From Simkaniaceae bacterium (GTDB lineage: Bacteria; Chlamydiota; Chlamydiia; Chlamydiales; Simkaniaceae): a DNA stretch of 33,094 nt. The stretch lies in assembly GCA_028281675.1 (NCBI GenBank), contig JANQJL010000010.1:1-33094 (forward strand), given 5' to 3'. The notes under the pieces were generated by a model. It had not been told where the DNA came from, searched no databases, and worked only from the letters and a program-made list of their open reading frames with translations. Positions 8,242 through 16,670 of the stretch are shown here, piece by piece; position 1 is the first letter of the stretch; every line of letters begins with the position of its first letter. The translations under genes and the position numbers were made by a program.

Positions 8242-9506
8242 CCTAAAACATCCACGTGGTTAAGTTTTTTCCGAAGTTCGTTTTCATACTGAGGGGCGAT
8301 ATAGACCCAACTCTTCTCTTTAGGAGGAACCGATATCTCGCTTAGGTTATCCCCACTATCCACTGTTCCATCCTGTTTAAGAACAGGAAAGTTCATCCCA
8401 AGTCGTTTTTTTCCTTTTTTCGAAATTTCCCAAAAGATTTGATCATCAGGAATTCCAATCTCTTCTTTGATCGATACCATGTCACTCTCTTCTGGTGGAG
8501 AAATCAGGGGTATCGCTCGGAAGCGGTAGTTACGAATATAGAGACATTTTGCATCGAAATGACCGGGGTGGTTTTCATCTCTCGAGGCACTATTGAGCTC
8601 AGCGAGGACCTCATTATCGGTCATCGAAATATAGCGATCGAGATCCCCTGCAATATCGTAGTAAATCGTCTCCATAAACCGGGCGAGGTGAAAAGCGTAG
8701 GATTTCACACTTGAGTATTGATAGAGGCGCTTATGCATATAGTAGCGCGCCAAGAGAAGGGCTTCACACGACTCGAGCCCATTCTCTTCTACACCAATGG
8801 CAAGGTCCCCCTCAGGAGTGACAATAATCTTCAGCATTTCGATCAATTGATGGTAATCAAATAGACCATAAGCAAGGCCAGTACATTGGGAATCACGAAG
8901 TAGGTAATCGATCCGATCAGCTCCAAAGAAATCACCCGTCACAATTTCAGCCACAACACGTTCCCAGGGATTAAATTCCCCTTCGAATTTTTTCTCTCCA
9001 AGGGCAACCTTCATCACATCAAGCCTAACATCGCGGCTAATCCCATCTTGAATACACTCTGCAAGAAACCGCTCCCAAACAGGCTCTAGAAATTTGCTCT
9101 CCATAATCTTTTGCGTCCATATCTCGTGCCCCCCTTTTCCAAGAAGGCGTTGTTCTGCGACATGGCTAAAAGGGAGATGGCCTAGATCGTGGCAAAGTGC
9201 CGCTAATCGAAGAACACGGCGCCAGTAACGGTACTCATGGGTTCCAAACCTTGGCATCCTATCGGTTAGCTTTTTTGGAAGCTCTCCCGAAGTTATCTCG
9301 TCATAAATCCCCGTTGCCAGTTCCATCACCCCCAGGGAATGCTCGAAACGGCGGTGAGTTCCACCTGGATAAACGAAATAAGTCACTCCAAGCTGATGAA
9401 TATAATGAAGCCTCTGAAAAGGGGCTGTGTTGATTAAATAGCTCTCTATCTCATCGATATGAATAAAGCGATGAACAGAATCATAAATTTTCTTAATTTT
9501 CCCCAT
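8238..9506 (-). CDS. HD-domain phosphohydrolase (dGTPase/SAMHD1-like)
   Basis: This is a soluble metal-dependent phosphohydrolase of about 422 aa. HRRFEHSLG at residues 51-59 and CHDLGHLPFSH at 105-115 carry the H...HD metal ligands of the family that includes SAMHD1 and bacterial dNTP triphosphohydrolases; GDFFGADRIDYLLRDS further on is also typical. The actual substrate cannot be read from sequence. I place the start at 9506 because AGGAAG lies about ten bases upstream and MGKIKKIYDSVH matches the usual family N-terminus; a longer frame to 9605 is only the antisense-free extension into the permease gene. The start overlaps the end of the permease by 14 bases, and the stop overlaps the M48 start, so the three form one operon. 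Confidence 0.88.
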   Translation of the reverse strand: MGKIKKIYDSVHRFIHIDEIESYLINTAPFQRLHYIHQLGVTYFVYPGGTHRRFEHSLGVMELATGIYDEITSGELPKKLTDRMPRFGTHEYRYWRRVLRLAALCHDLGHLPFSHVAEQRLLGKGGHEIWTQKIMESKFLEPVWERFLAECIQDGISRDVRLDVMKVALGEKKFEGEFNPWERVVAEIVTGDFFGADRIDYLLRDSQCTGLAYGLFDYHQLIEMLKIIVTPEGDLAIGVEENGLESCEALLLARYYMHKRLYQYSSVKSYAFHLARFMETIYYDIAGDLDRYISMTDNEVLAELNSASRDENHPGHFDAKCLYIRNYRFRAIPLISPPEESDMVSIKEEIGIPDDQIFWEISKKGKKRLGMNFPVLKQDGTVDSGDNLSEISVPPKEKSWVYIAPQYENELRKKLNHVDVLG

Positions 9507-10812
9507 GCAGTTGCTTCCTATATTTTTGCCATTCCATCCACCCATATATTGGGATACTTGTAAACATGAGGAGAGCCCCATAAAAGACAATTTCTTGCCC
9601 CGCACTCACAGTCACCCAAAAAGTGTAAAGGAAAGCAAGTCCTGAAATCGTAAGAGTTTTAACTATCGTCTTTCTATCAGCTTTATCAGGATGTCTAACA
9701 TAAACTACAAATTCTGCAACAGAGGTATAAAGGTAGGCAACAATTGCCGCAAGGGTCGCTAATGATATGACAAAAGTAAACTGATCAACTAAATTCTTAT
9801 TAAAGTTCAAAAAGAGGACCACGGTGATAAGTATTGACGAAAGGAAAATTCCAAACACCGGCGCTCGCGATTTAGAAATCTTTCCAAATCGTTTAGGAAA
9901 AAGGTCATCTTTTGCCGCAGCAAGAGGGATTTGCCCCTGGAGGAGAATCCAACCATTAAGGGCGCCAGCACAAGAAATCACAGCTGCTGCTCCCATCACA
10001 TACATTCCCCAATCTCCAAAAATATGTCTTGCCAGATCTGCAAAAGGGGCTGTTGACTCCTGCAGCTGCGGCATAGGAATCACTCCCATGATGGCAATGG
10101 TACTCGAGATATAAACAATCGCTGTGATTGCTGTTCCTAGGATTGTTGCTATCGGAATCGTTTTCTTAGGGTCTTTTACCTCATCTGCTGGAATCGATGC
10201 CGATTCCATCCCTAAAAAGGCCCAAAGGGTGAGCATTGCACCACCTGACAGGGCGGAAAAATTCGATTTGCCGGTCACATTAAAGTAAGTCAAATTATGG
10301 GCATCGATAAAAAAAACACCAATCATAGCAATGAGAATTAACGGAACAAACTTCAAGATCGTCAAAATAAGCTGAAATCTCCCCGCCAAGTGGACCCCTA
10401 AAATATTTACAATCGTAAAAAACCAGACTACACCAGCCGTAACAAAAAAAGCTTGGGTATCACTCGTGGCAAGCTGAGGGAAAAAGGTTGCTAAATAGCT
10501 CGTAAAAGCGATCGCAATCGCTGCATTCCCGACCCACATATAGATCCAGTAGTTGTAAGCCACTTGAAAGCCGATGAAATTCCCAAACCCCTCCTTGCAA
10601 TAGATATAAGGACCTCCCGTCTTCGGAAACAAAGTACTTAATTTCGCAAAAACAAAAGCTAGGAGCATCGCACCGATCGCCGTTGCGATCCAGCTGAAAA
10701 CGGTAATACTTCCGAAACTTGCAAGCGATGCAGGGAGTAAAAAGACCCCTGAGCCAATCATATTGCCGACAACAAGAGCTGTCAGCATCCAAACACCTAA
10801 TTTCTTATTCAT
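9493..10812 (-). CDS. APC-superfamily amino-acid permease/antiporter
   Basis: The 439-aa product has about 12 membrane helices. The N-terminal GNMIGSGVFLLPA contains the GSG helix break that binds the substrate backbone in the APA subfamily. The protein resembles arginine:agmatine or related antiporters of the AdiC/AaxC group, which chlamydiae are known to carry, but substrate cannot be assigned. It is the first gene of an operon with the HD and M48 genes. The ATG lacks a close ribosome binding site: AGGAG lies about 20 bases upstream in the loop of a small hairpin with arms AGGTTT and AAACCT, which might limit translation. Divergent from the glycosyltransferase gene across 113 bases. Confidence 0.87.
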   Translation of the reverse strand: MNKKLGVWMLTALVVGNMIGSGVFLLPASLASFGSITVFSWIATAIGAMLLAFVFAKLSTLFPKTGGPYIYCKEGFGNFIGFQVAYNYWIYMWVGNAAIAIAFTSYLATFFPQLATSDTQAFFVTAGVVWFFTIVNILGVHLAGRFQLILTILKFVPLILIAMIGVFFIDAHNLTYFNVTGKSNFSALSGGAMLTLWAFLGMESASIPADEVKDPKKTIPIATILGTAITAIVYISSTIAIMGVIPMPQLQESTAPFADLARHIFGDWGMYVMGAAAVISCAGALNGWILLQGQIPLAAAKDDLFPKRFGKISKSRAPVFGIFLSSILITVVLFLNFNKNLVDQFTFVISLATLAAIVAYLYTSVAEFVVYVRHPDKADRKTIVKTLTISGLAFLYTFWVTVSAGQEIVFYGALLMFTSIPIYGWMEWQKYRKQLHGEN

Positions 10813-10925
10813 TGTCTATGTCTATTTAGGTTTCTCCTAAAAACCTATCACTATAGGAAAATAGGAGAAAAAGGAAAAGAAAATTTGATTTCCGCTGCAA
10901 ATCCCTTTTATGGTATATTGGAAAT

Positions 10926-11684
10926 ATGATTACAGTAACGATTTTAACAAAAAACAATGAAGAGACTCTTGGTTCAGTTTTGGAGTCGGTTCGTGACTTT
11001 GACGAAGTGGTTCTCCTCGACACCGGTTCAACCGATGCTACCCTTGAGCTTGCCCAAATCTACCCCAACGTAAAGGTCTTCCACTCCCCATTCATCGGAT
11101 TTGGCCCTCTTCATAATTTAGCCGCCAATCATGCCTCTCACGATTGGATCCTTTCCCTTGATAGTGATGAGGTCCTCACACCCGAACTTTCTAATGAAAT
11201 CCTTGCCCTTAACCTTAATCCCAAATCGGTCTACTCCTTCCCCTTTGACAACTACTTCAATGGAAAACATATCAAATGGTGTGGTTGGTACCCTGATCGC
11301 CATACCCGCCTCTACAATAAGTCTACTACTACGTTCACAAACGATATGATTCATGAGAAAGTCCAAGACAAAGGGTTCAAAGAAATCAAACTTCAAAATC
11401 CTATAAAACACTACTCCTACCGCTCGATTTCTGACTTCCTCCTCAAAATGGAAAACTACTCCACCCTTTTTGCTCAACAAAACGTCCACAAGAAAAAATC
11501 ATCCCTGACAAAAGCGCTCCTTCACGGAGGCTTTGCCTTCATAAAATCGTATATTGCTAAGCGGGGATTTCTCGGAGGAAAAGAAGGTTATATTATCTCT
11601 CTTTATAATGGACAAACGACCTTTTACAAATACCTCAAGTTGGCCTATGCTTCTCGCACTTCTCTATCACAAGATTGGCACTAG
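10926..11684 (+). CDS. Family 2 glycosyltransferase (WaaE/LgtF-like)
   Basis: The product of 252 aa transfers a sugar from a nucleotide-sugar donor, probably onto a lipooligosaccharide or other surface glycan. The GT-A fold signatures are visible: ITVTILTKNNEETL at the N-terminus, DTGSTDAT near 32-39, and the metal/donor motif LDSDE at 78-82. The GFGPLHNLA segment near 58-66 is characteristic of the WaaE/KdtX/LgtF group that adds glucose to the LPS inner core. No membrane helix is seen. A TATATT six bases before the ATG suggests a very short or absent leader, though GGA is also present. The 3' end overlaps the deacetylase gene, indicating coupled expression. Confidence 0.85.
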   Translation: MITVTILTKNNEETLGSVLESVRDFDEVVLLDTGSTDATLELAQIYPNVKVFHSPFIGFGPLHNLAANHASHDWILSLDSDEVLTPELSNEILALNLNPKSVYSFPFDNYFNGKHIKWCGWYPDRHTRLYNKSTTTFTNDMIHEKVQDKGFKEIKLQNPIKHYSYRSISDFLLKMENYSTLFAQQNVHKKKSSLTKALLHGGFAFIKSYIAKRGFLGGKEGYIISLYNGQTTFYKYLKLAYASRTSLSQDWH

Positions 11685-12381
11685 CAAATATGCCAACTCC
11701 CTCGATATACTCGAAGCTCACTTCGAGTGGATTGCCTCCCGCTATCCCACCTTCCTTCCAGGAGAGCCCCTTCCCAAAAAACTCTCCGTTTGCCTTACCT
11801 TTGATGATGCTTTCTTCGACTTTTACCACCACATCTTTCCTCTCCTTCAAAAGTATCAACTGAAAGGACTCCTTGCCGTCCCCACAGCCTACATCCCTGA
11901 TGAAACAAACCTCTCGCCAAAAGAGCGACTAGAAAAAGTGGAAGCATTTCCCGATAAGGGACCTCCCATTCCCTCTCCCGCATTTTGCACCTGGCCCGAG
12001 CTCAAAGAATTGTCCAACTCTCCACTCATTCAAATTGCCTCCCACTCCCTCCATCACCGTCCTCTCACCTCAAAGCATATCAATCCTGAAAATGAGCTCG
12101 CAGCTTCCAAAAAGCTCCTAGAAGAAAAGCTTGGTGTTCCCATTAACTCCTTCGTCTATCCTTTCGGCCTCTGGAATAAAAAGGTCCATACTCTCGCCAA
12201 AAAGCACTACGCTCACATCTTCCGAATCGGTAATGCCCATAATCTTTCCTGGAACAACACCAATCAACTTCTCTATCGGATCAATGGGGATGATCTTCCC
12301 TCTCCAAAATTTCCATTCGGCCCCCTCTCCCGCCTCAAACACTCTGCCCGCTATTTCCTCAATACCATACGGGGAAAGTAA
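11608..12381 (+). CDS. Polysaccharide deacetylase (NodB-like, CE4)
   Basis: CE4 enzymes remove N- or O-acetyl groups from glycans. The NodB core is visible: LLYHKIG near the start, LTFDDAF (motif 1, catalytic Asp and metal Asp), SHSLHH (motif 2, metal His pair) and SFVYPFGLWN (motif 3). The length from this start is about 257 aa. The start is uncertain: ATGs at 11608 and 11647 and a TTG at 11554 are all inside the glycosyltransferase gene and none has a good ribosome binding site. Overlap with the preceding gene (77 bases with the chosen start) suggests translational coupling and a joint role in modifying a surface or peptidoglycan-like glycan; which glycan is not evident. Confidence 0.85.
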   Translation: MDKRPFTNTSSWPMLLALLYHKIGTSKYANSLDILEAHFEWIASRYPTFLPGEPLPKKLSVCLTFDDAFFDFYHHIFPLLQKYQLKGLLAVPTAYIPDETNLSPKERLEKVEAFPDKGPPIPSPAFCTWPELKELSNSPLIQIASHSLHHRPLTSKHINPENELAASKKLLEEKLGVPINSFVYPFGLWNKKVHTLAKKHYAHIFRIGNAHNLSWNNTNQLLYRINGDDLPSPKFPFGPLSRLKHSARYFLNTIRGK

Positions 12382-12521
12382 GCAAAGAGCTCTTTAGTAT
12401 AAATTTTATTTACCGCTAACCCTCTTATTATAAGGTAGACATGTAACCATTATTTTTGCTTGTTAATAATCAAGAAATTCTTCACAATGCTCCCTTACAA
12501 ATAAACCAAAAGGAGTATACA

Positions 12522-12608
12522 ATGGTAGTCCTAGGACTTTTCAGCAGGTTTAGTAAAAGAGGAGTCGTTGCTCCTTTATACGATTTAATGCGACAGGTTC
12601 GTGGTTAA
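12522..12608 (+). CDS. Small ORF, 28 aa, with good ribosome binding site
   Basis: The ATG is preceded by AAAGGAG at ideal spacing and opens a 28-codon frame (MVVLGLFSRFSKRG, then VVAPLYDLMRQVRG). The peptide is cationic with a hydrophobic N-terminus. A small hairpin (AGGAG/CTCCT) lies inside the coding part. A weak promoter-like pair TTGTTA/CACAAT lies about 45-70 bases upstream. It sits alone in the 317-base gap before the 522-aa orphan and could be a real small protein or a leader peptide. No homolog is known to me. The rest of the gap is AT-rich and otherwise featureless. Confidence 0.45.
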   Translation: MVVLGLFSRFSKRGVVAPLYDLMRQVRG

Positions 12609-12698
12609 AATTTTTTAATGGCTAATAGTTATTGGTAATTAAAGTAAATCACCTTTTATTTTAGGACTAGTAAATCTTTTATAGGAGCAAGAGAAAAA

Positions 12699-14267
12699 AT
12701 GTCTATTTCATCATACTTTTCACTTTCTAGTACTGCCTGGGGAGGAGCCAAATCGGTATTATTAACTTGGGTATTAAGTCAAACTGGAGCTATTCAAGGT
12801 GTTTCCAAAGCAATAACTCCAATTTTTAAAGGAGCTTGTTTCTTTGGTGCAACGACTGCATCCATTGAACATGCAACAACTCGCCTAAAGGAAAAAGTAA
12901 AAAACAGCATGGCTGAAGCTAGTCCTTATCGTCAGGGTATCAACTATATCCATTGTGCGTTTATTATTGGATCCCGTTATGCCGTTGCTAAATTAGGAAG
13001 TCAATTTTTCGGATTGAGCGTCCCCAATAAATACGTTCATCTTCTAACGGCCTCAGACATTGTTTGTCAGAGTACCTCAAGAAGCAAAACTCGCTTAGTG
13101 TTTATTGGGACGATTGGTGCTATTTGCGGAAAAGTCACCTCTATTTTTATAAAAAGTCCTTTAGCTGAAAATGCTTTCTACTGCGGAGTTATTAATCACT
13201 CAATTTGTACGCTATTAGGAAGAGTTACCCCTTTTATCGACAGCCAAGTAAAAGGCAGGGTCAAAGAGTTGAGATATCTTTTTATCTACCGTACTGTTTT
13301 AAACGGACTCTTAACCTCGGCTAGCCTTTATTTAACAAGCAAAGTGTGTAAATCCCTTAGTATTGACGTTCCTAGGCGATATCTTGTAGCTCTTATGACC
13401 TTAAATATTCCACCGATTTTAATATACAGCACTTTTTGCCATCTTTATACCGATATTGTATCGCAATTAAGCCCTCAACAGTTATCCGATAGAATTAAGA
13501 ATTCTAAAGATCCTAACATTCAAAAGTTGCAAGCTAAAATCCAAGAACTGATAGACTGGGCTAACCCTGATATTGATAGACGCCCTCTTCTAGAACACCT
13601 GGTAAATCACCCAACAGTTAGAAGTCACGTCGGGGAGGTGTTTAATTTTGAAGTAGCAGGTATCTTTGGTCAATTTGTTCGAAGTTGGTCAAAAGGTAGT
13701 TCTTCTGAGGGCCTTCTGGTGCAATTAGTGGAGCAGCTAGGAAATCAAGTAGAGGATATCATGCCCATTCTTGATATTTTTTGTGAAGCGGTTGGAGTTG
13801 GTTCAAATAAAGAGGGAGCACAATTTATTTTGAAAGTTGTTCTAAATGGAGCAAGCCAAAAGATATTAGGCAGCTTTAAGGAGATGGGCCCCCAGTTCAT
13901 TCCTCTATTATTAATAAAATCTGTTGCTACTTATGGAGTAGAAACACCTCACGCGGCAGAGAATCTTCCCCCATTCTTTACCGAGGAAACTAATGGGAAA
14001 ATTTTAGCTCTTCGAAAAGAGCTTTTGGATAGTCTAGAGTTGAGAAAACACTATCTTTCAGTTCTCAAACATCTGGATACAGTTGTAAAAGGAGAAAGCA
14101 CAGAAGACTTCTTCTCATTCGAGTCTCAACTATCAGAGGAAGAACGCAATGCTCTTCAGAAACTGCGAGCAATTGGGGCTGGTGAGCTTCGATCTAATTT
14201 CATAAAAATCTGTGTAGGGAATGCTCTCAAGCTTTTGCGGCCAGTTGAGCAGGAGGAAGCAGTATAA
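12699..14267 (+). CDS. Hypothetical protein with several hydrophobic segments, 522 aa
   Basis: I do not recognise this protein. The first half contains weakly hydrophobic segments (about residues 16-50, 85-110, 140-160, 195-215 and 228-250) separated by short polar loops. The second half is soluble and helical with charged stretches (for example KLQAKIQELIDW near 280 and EELLxx-type leucine-rich helices near 455-500). This N-terminal membrane plus C-terminal helical layout resembles chlamydia-specific membrane or inclusion proteins, but no motif proves it. A GGAGC lies about 14 bases before the ATG, with a purine run between. It ends shortly before the MITE copy at 14305 and is convergent with the NSS gene. 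Confidence 0.7.
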   Translation: MSISSYFSLSSTAWGGAKSVLLTWVLSQTGAIQGVSKAITPIFKGACFFGATTASIEHATTRLKEKVKNSMAEASPYRQGINYIHCAFIIGSRYAVAKLGSQFFGLSVPNKYVHLLTASDIVCQSTSRSKTRLVFIGTIGAICGKVTSIFIKSPLAENAFYCGVINHSICTLLGRVTPFIDSQVKGRVKELRYLFIYRTVLNGLLTSASLYLTSKVCKSLSIDVPRRYLVALMTLNIPPILIYSTFCHLYTDIVSQLSPQQLSDRIKNSKDPNIQKLQAKIQELIDWANPDIDRRPLLEHLVNHPTVRSHVGEVFNFEVAGIFGQFVRSWSKGSSSEGLLVQLVEQLGNQVEDIMPILDIFCEAVGVGSNKEGAQFILKVVLNGASQKILGSFKEMGPQFIPLLLIKSVATYGVETPHAAENLPPFFTEETNGKILALRKELLDSLELRKHYLSVLKHLDTVVKGESTEDFFSFESQLSEEERNALQKLRAIGAGELRSNFIKICVGNALKLLRPVEQEEAV

Positions 14268-14304
14268 CTGCTGCTATTCATTGAGCCATTTGCAACGGTA
14301 GTTA

Positions 14305-14467
14305 TACCCGTGAATGCGGCCTATTTCGCGGCAGCGGCCTTTTGAATTAGCGGAGATACAAGCTGAGTGCCGAGCCAAGGTGAGGCCACCTTGGCGAAGG
14401 TGAGAAGCGAAGTAGATTTGCTGATTCAGAAGGATGGCTGCCGCGAAATAGGTCGCATTCACGGGTA
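14305..14467. mobile_element. MITE-like palindromic element, copy A
   Basis: This 163-bp element is bounded by TA and by inverted termini TACCCGTGAATGCG. It folds back along nearly its whole length; the centre holds GCCAAGGTG and CACCTTGGC around a 4-base loop. It is the reverse orientation of copy B (25922-26084), differing at only a few positions. It encodes no protein: a 66-codon frame across it on the minus strand is a by-product of the repeat. Lying between convergent genes, its hairpin might act as a two-way terminator. The rest of the 256-base gap is empty. Confidence 0.9.
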
Positions 14468-14523
14468 ATAACACTTTTCTGCACTATAACATTGCCGTTG
14501 ATATAATGCAGTTCGAATGTTAT

Positions 14524-15930
14524 TCAAGTAGCTGTGAGGAAGGATAAAAGGGTGGCAAGATCTAGGATCCCTGCTTGCTCAAGGATAATGATGGCTACCA
14601 CAAGGGGGGCGACGTAGCGGATGGTAAAGAACCAGGGGGCGAAAAGGGAAGACATTTTCGTCCCTTTTCCAAACTCTTCCCGCGTTAGATCTTTTTTCAT
14701 GACATAACCGATAAAGATGGTTGTTAGGAGCCCAGCGATGGGAATCATCCACGATGCGGAGATATAATTCATCGTACCAAAGAAGTCTTTCCCATAGATC
14801 TTTTCCCAATTAGGGAAAAGGGCTTTGGAGCCAGCAAGGGCGGAAGGGATCCCGAAGGTAAAGACACCAAGTGCTGAAACAAGGACTGCTCGTGTCCGTT
14901 TCCAGTTGAAAAGTTCCATAAGGTTGGCGACGAGGACTTCGAAAAGAGAGATGGAGGAGGTGAGTGCGGTAAAGACAAAGAGGAGGAAAAAGACGGTGGA
15001 AATCACGAGACTGCCAGGAAGTTTGGCAAAGAGGATCGGCATGGTCTTGAAGACAAGGCCGGGACCTCCTTCGGGAGGAAAATTAAAGGTAAAGACGATG
15101 GGGAAGATGACCATTGCTGCCATGAGGGAGACGAGGAGGGTCATCGTTGCAACGATAAAGGCTGTTTTGGGAATGTTTTCACTTGGTTTAAGGTAACTTC
15201 CATATGTGACGATGATACCAAGGCCAACGCTGAGGGTAAAAAAGGCCATCCCCAGGGCGCTTAGAATGGCAGAGGGAGTGAGCTTTGAAAAGTTGGGGTA
15301 GAAGATAAACTTAGCGGCCTGTGTAAAACCAGGCATTGTAAAGCCGTAGATAAACATGGCGATGAGGATAAAGAGGAGAGCTGGGGTGAGAATTTTACTC
15401 CAATGCTCAATCCCTTTCCGTATTCCACTATAGACAACACCGATATTGAGAAGGATAAAGATGATTAGCCAAAAGATACTGAGATCGGATGAGGTATAGA
15501 CGGTATCAAAGATCGCGCGGATTTCTGTAGGTGACTTTCCTAATGTAAATTGGTTTAGTGACATGAGAGCATAATTCAGGCACCACCCTGAAACAACACA
15601 ATAAAAAGAGAGAATGACAAAACTAGTGAGGAGGTTGAGATAACCTACCATCCGCCAGTTGTTTGATTGCCTTGAGAGCTCTTGATAGGCAAAGATGGGA
15701 CTTCGCTGCGTTTTCCTTCCAATGAGAAGCTCTCCGATAAAGATGGGGACGCCAAGGGCAAAAGTGAAGATGATATAGAGAATAACAAAGGCTCCACCCC
15801 CATTATCTCCAGCAACATAGGGGAAACGCCAAAGGCTACCAAGGCCTATGGCAGAGCCTGCGGCTGCCATGATAAAGCCAAACTGGGATGCCCAATGTTC
15901 TCTTTGAGTCTTCATAAGAGACGTGATCAT
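14524..15930 (-). CDS. Neurotransmitter:sodium symporter (NSS) family transporter 1
   Basis: This Na+-coupled amino-acid uptake protein has 468 aa, or 463 if translation starts at the Met at 15915; neither start has a clear ribosome binding site. The LeuT-fold hallmarks are present: REHWASQFGFIMAAAGSAIG at the N-terminus, then GLGSLWRFPYVAGDNGGGAF in the broken helix 1, GIRKGIEHWSKI between helices 4 and 5 and FFTLSVGLGIIVTYGSY in helix 6. Position 27 of LeuT (Asn, a sodium ligand) is Ser here. About 11 helices are expected. It is divergent from the coiled-coil/nqrF genes. The amino-acid substrate is unknown. Confidence 0.93.
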   Translation of the reverse strand: MITSLMKTQREHWASQFGFIMAAAGSAIGLGSLWRFPYVAGDNGGGAFVILYIIFTFALGVPIFIGELLIGRKTQRSPIFAYQELSRQSNNWRMVGYLNLLTSFVILSFYCVVSGWCLNYALMSLNQFTLGKSPTEIRAIFDTVYTSSDLSIFWLIIFILLNIGVVYSGIRKGIEHWSKILTPALLFILIAMFIYGFTMPGFTQAAKFIFYPNFSKLTPSAILSALGMAFFTLSVGLGIIVTYGSYLKPSENIPKTAFIVATMTLLVSLMAAMVIFPIVFTFNFPPEGGPGLVFKTMPILFAKLPGSLVISTVFFLLFVFTALTSSISLFEVLVANLMELFNWKRTRAVLVSALGVFTFGIPSALAGSKALFPNWEKIYGKDFFGTMNYISASWMIPIAGLLTTIFIGYVMKKDLTREEFGKGTKMSSLFAPWFFTIRYVAPLVVAIIILEQAGILDLATLLSFLTAT

Positions 15931-16012
15931 AGTCTATTGTTTTATTTGCAGCAAGGATGATCCAATCTCATGTTGTCCATTGGGGTGTGTAAGGGGACTG
16001 TTGAGTTATTGA

Positions 16013-16042
16013 TTGAGATTAGTAGAAGGCTTTTGTTATAGA
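16013..16042 (+). promoter_or_regulatory. Candidate promoter of the coiled-coil/nqrF/nadE unit
   Basis: TTGAGA (16013-16018) and TATAGA (16037-16042) are separated by 18 bases, about 20 bases before the ATG at 16062. GGGGGAG just before the ATG is a good ribosome binding site. Confidence 0.45.
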
Positions 16043-16061
16043 GAGGGAAGGGGGAGTTCTT

Positions 16062-16670
16062 ATGGATGAAAAGTCGGTCCAGCAAAAGCAAGGGACACTA
16101 TCTGAGTGGGTCGAAAAGACCATTCAGTCTATTGATAGGCAGCTTAACTGGTTTGACTTAGTTGCCTTTGGCGTTGGCGCTTTGATCTTAGCGACGATTT
16201 TCTATTTCCTTTTCCGAAGAAAAAAACAGGTGCATATTGAAGAGGTTGTCACCCTTTGCGAGACTTATGAAAATGATATTCAAGAGATTAAGCGAGGACA
16301 TTTAGAGGAGATTGAGAAAGCAGAACAGAGCATTCGGGCTTTTAGGGAGAAGCTTGAGGGGATTGAATCGGAATTTGAAGAGAATCTTAAGAAGAAAGAA
16401 AGTTCTTATTCAAAGCGGGTTCAGAAGCTCGAAAAGGGGCACTCAGAGATCCGCTCCACCGATGAGATGACGATTTATGAGCTGAAACAAGAGATTACGA
16501 GGCTTCGGAAGAAGCAAATGGGTGAGGTGGATGCGTTTCAAAATGAGATTAATAAGCTGAAGGAAGAGATTAAGAGTTCTCACGAAGGGCACGCGAAAGA
16601 AATAGAGCGGTCTGAGATGGAAATCAGCGACTTAAGAAAACAAATGCGCGCTTTGATGTACCGGATATGA
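16062..16670 (+). CDS. Membrane-anchored coiled-coil protein, 202 aa
   Basis: One membrane helix at about residues 33-52 (LVAFGVGALILATIFYFLF) is followed by a basic stop-transfer RRKKQ and then about 145 residues of continuous charged heptads (E, K, L, I rich), a long coiled coil. The positive-inside rule puts the coiled coil in the cytoplasm. I know no named family. Its stop overlaps the start of nqrF (ATGA), so it is translated together with the NADH dehydrogenase subunit and might scaffold or anchor it; that is a context inference only. It is the first gene of the unit. Confidence 0.75.
   Translation: MDEKSVQQKQGTLSEWVEKTIQSIDRQLNWFDLVAFGVGALILATIFYFLFRRKKQVHIEEVVTLCETYENDIQEIKRGHLEEIEKAEQSIRAFREKLEGIESEFEENLKKKESSYSKRVQKLEKGHSEIRSTDEMTIYELKQEITRLRKKQMGEVDAFQNEINKLKEEIKSSHEGHAKEIERSEMEISDLRKQMRALMYRI

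Noticed and set aside
9507-9605. Longer N-terminus for the HD protein
   Set aside because: It overlaps the permease gene by over 100 bases, does not resemble the family, and the ATG at 9506 has a good ribosome binding site.
14274-14474. A 66-codon minus-strand frame across MITE copy A
   Set aside because: It consists almost wholly of repeat sequence that recurs in copies B and C and has no start signal; it is a by-product of the palindrome.
14490-14530. GTTCGAATG resembling a tRNA T-loop
   Set aside because: No acceptor stem, D-arm or anticodon arm can be paired around it.
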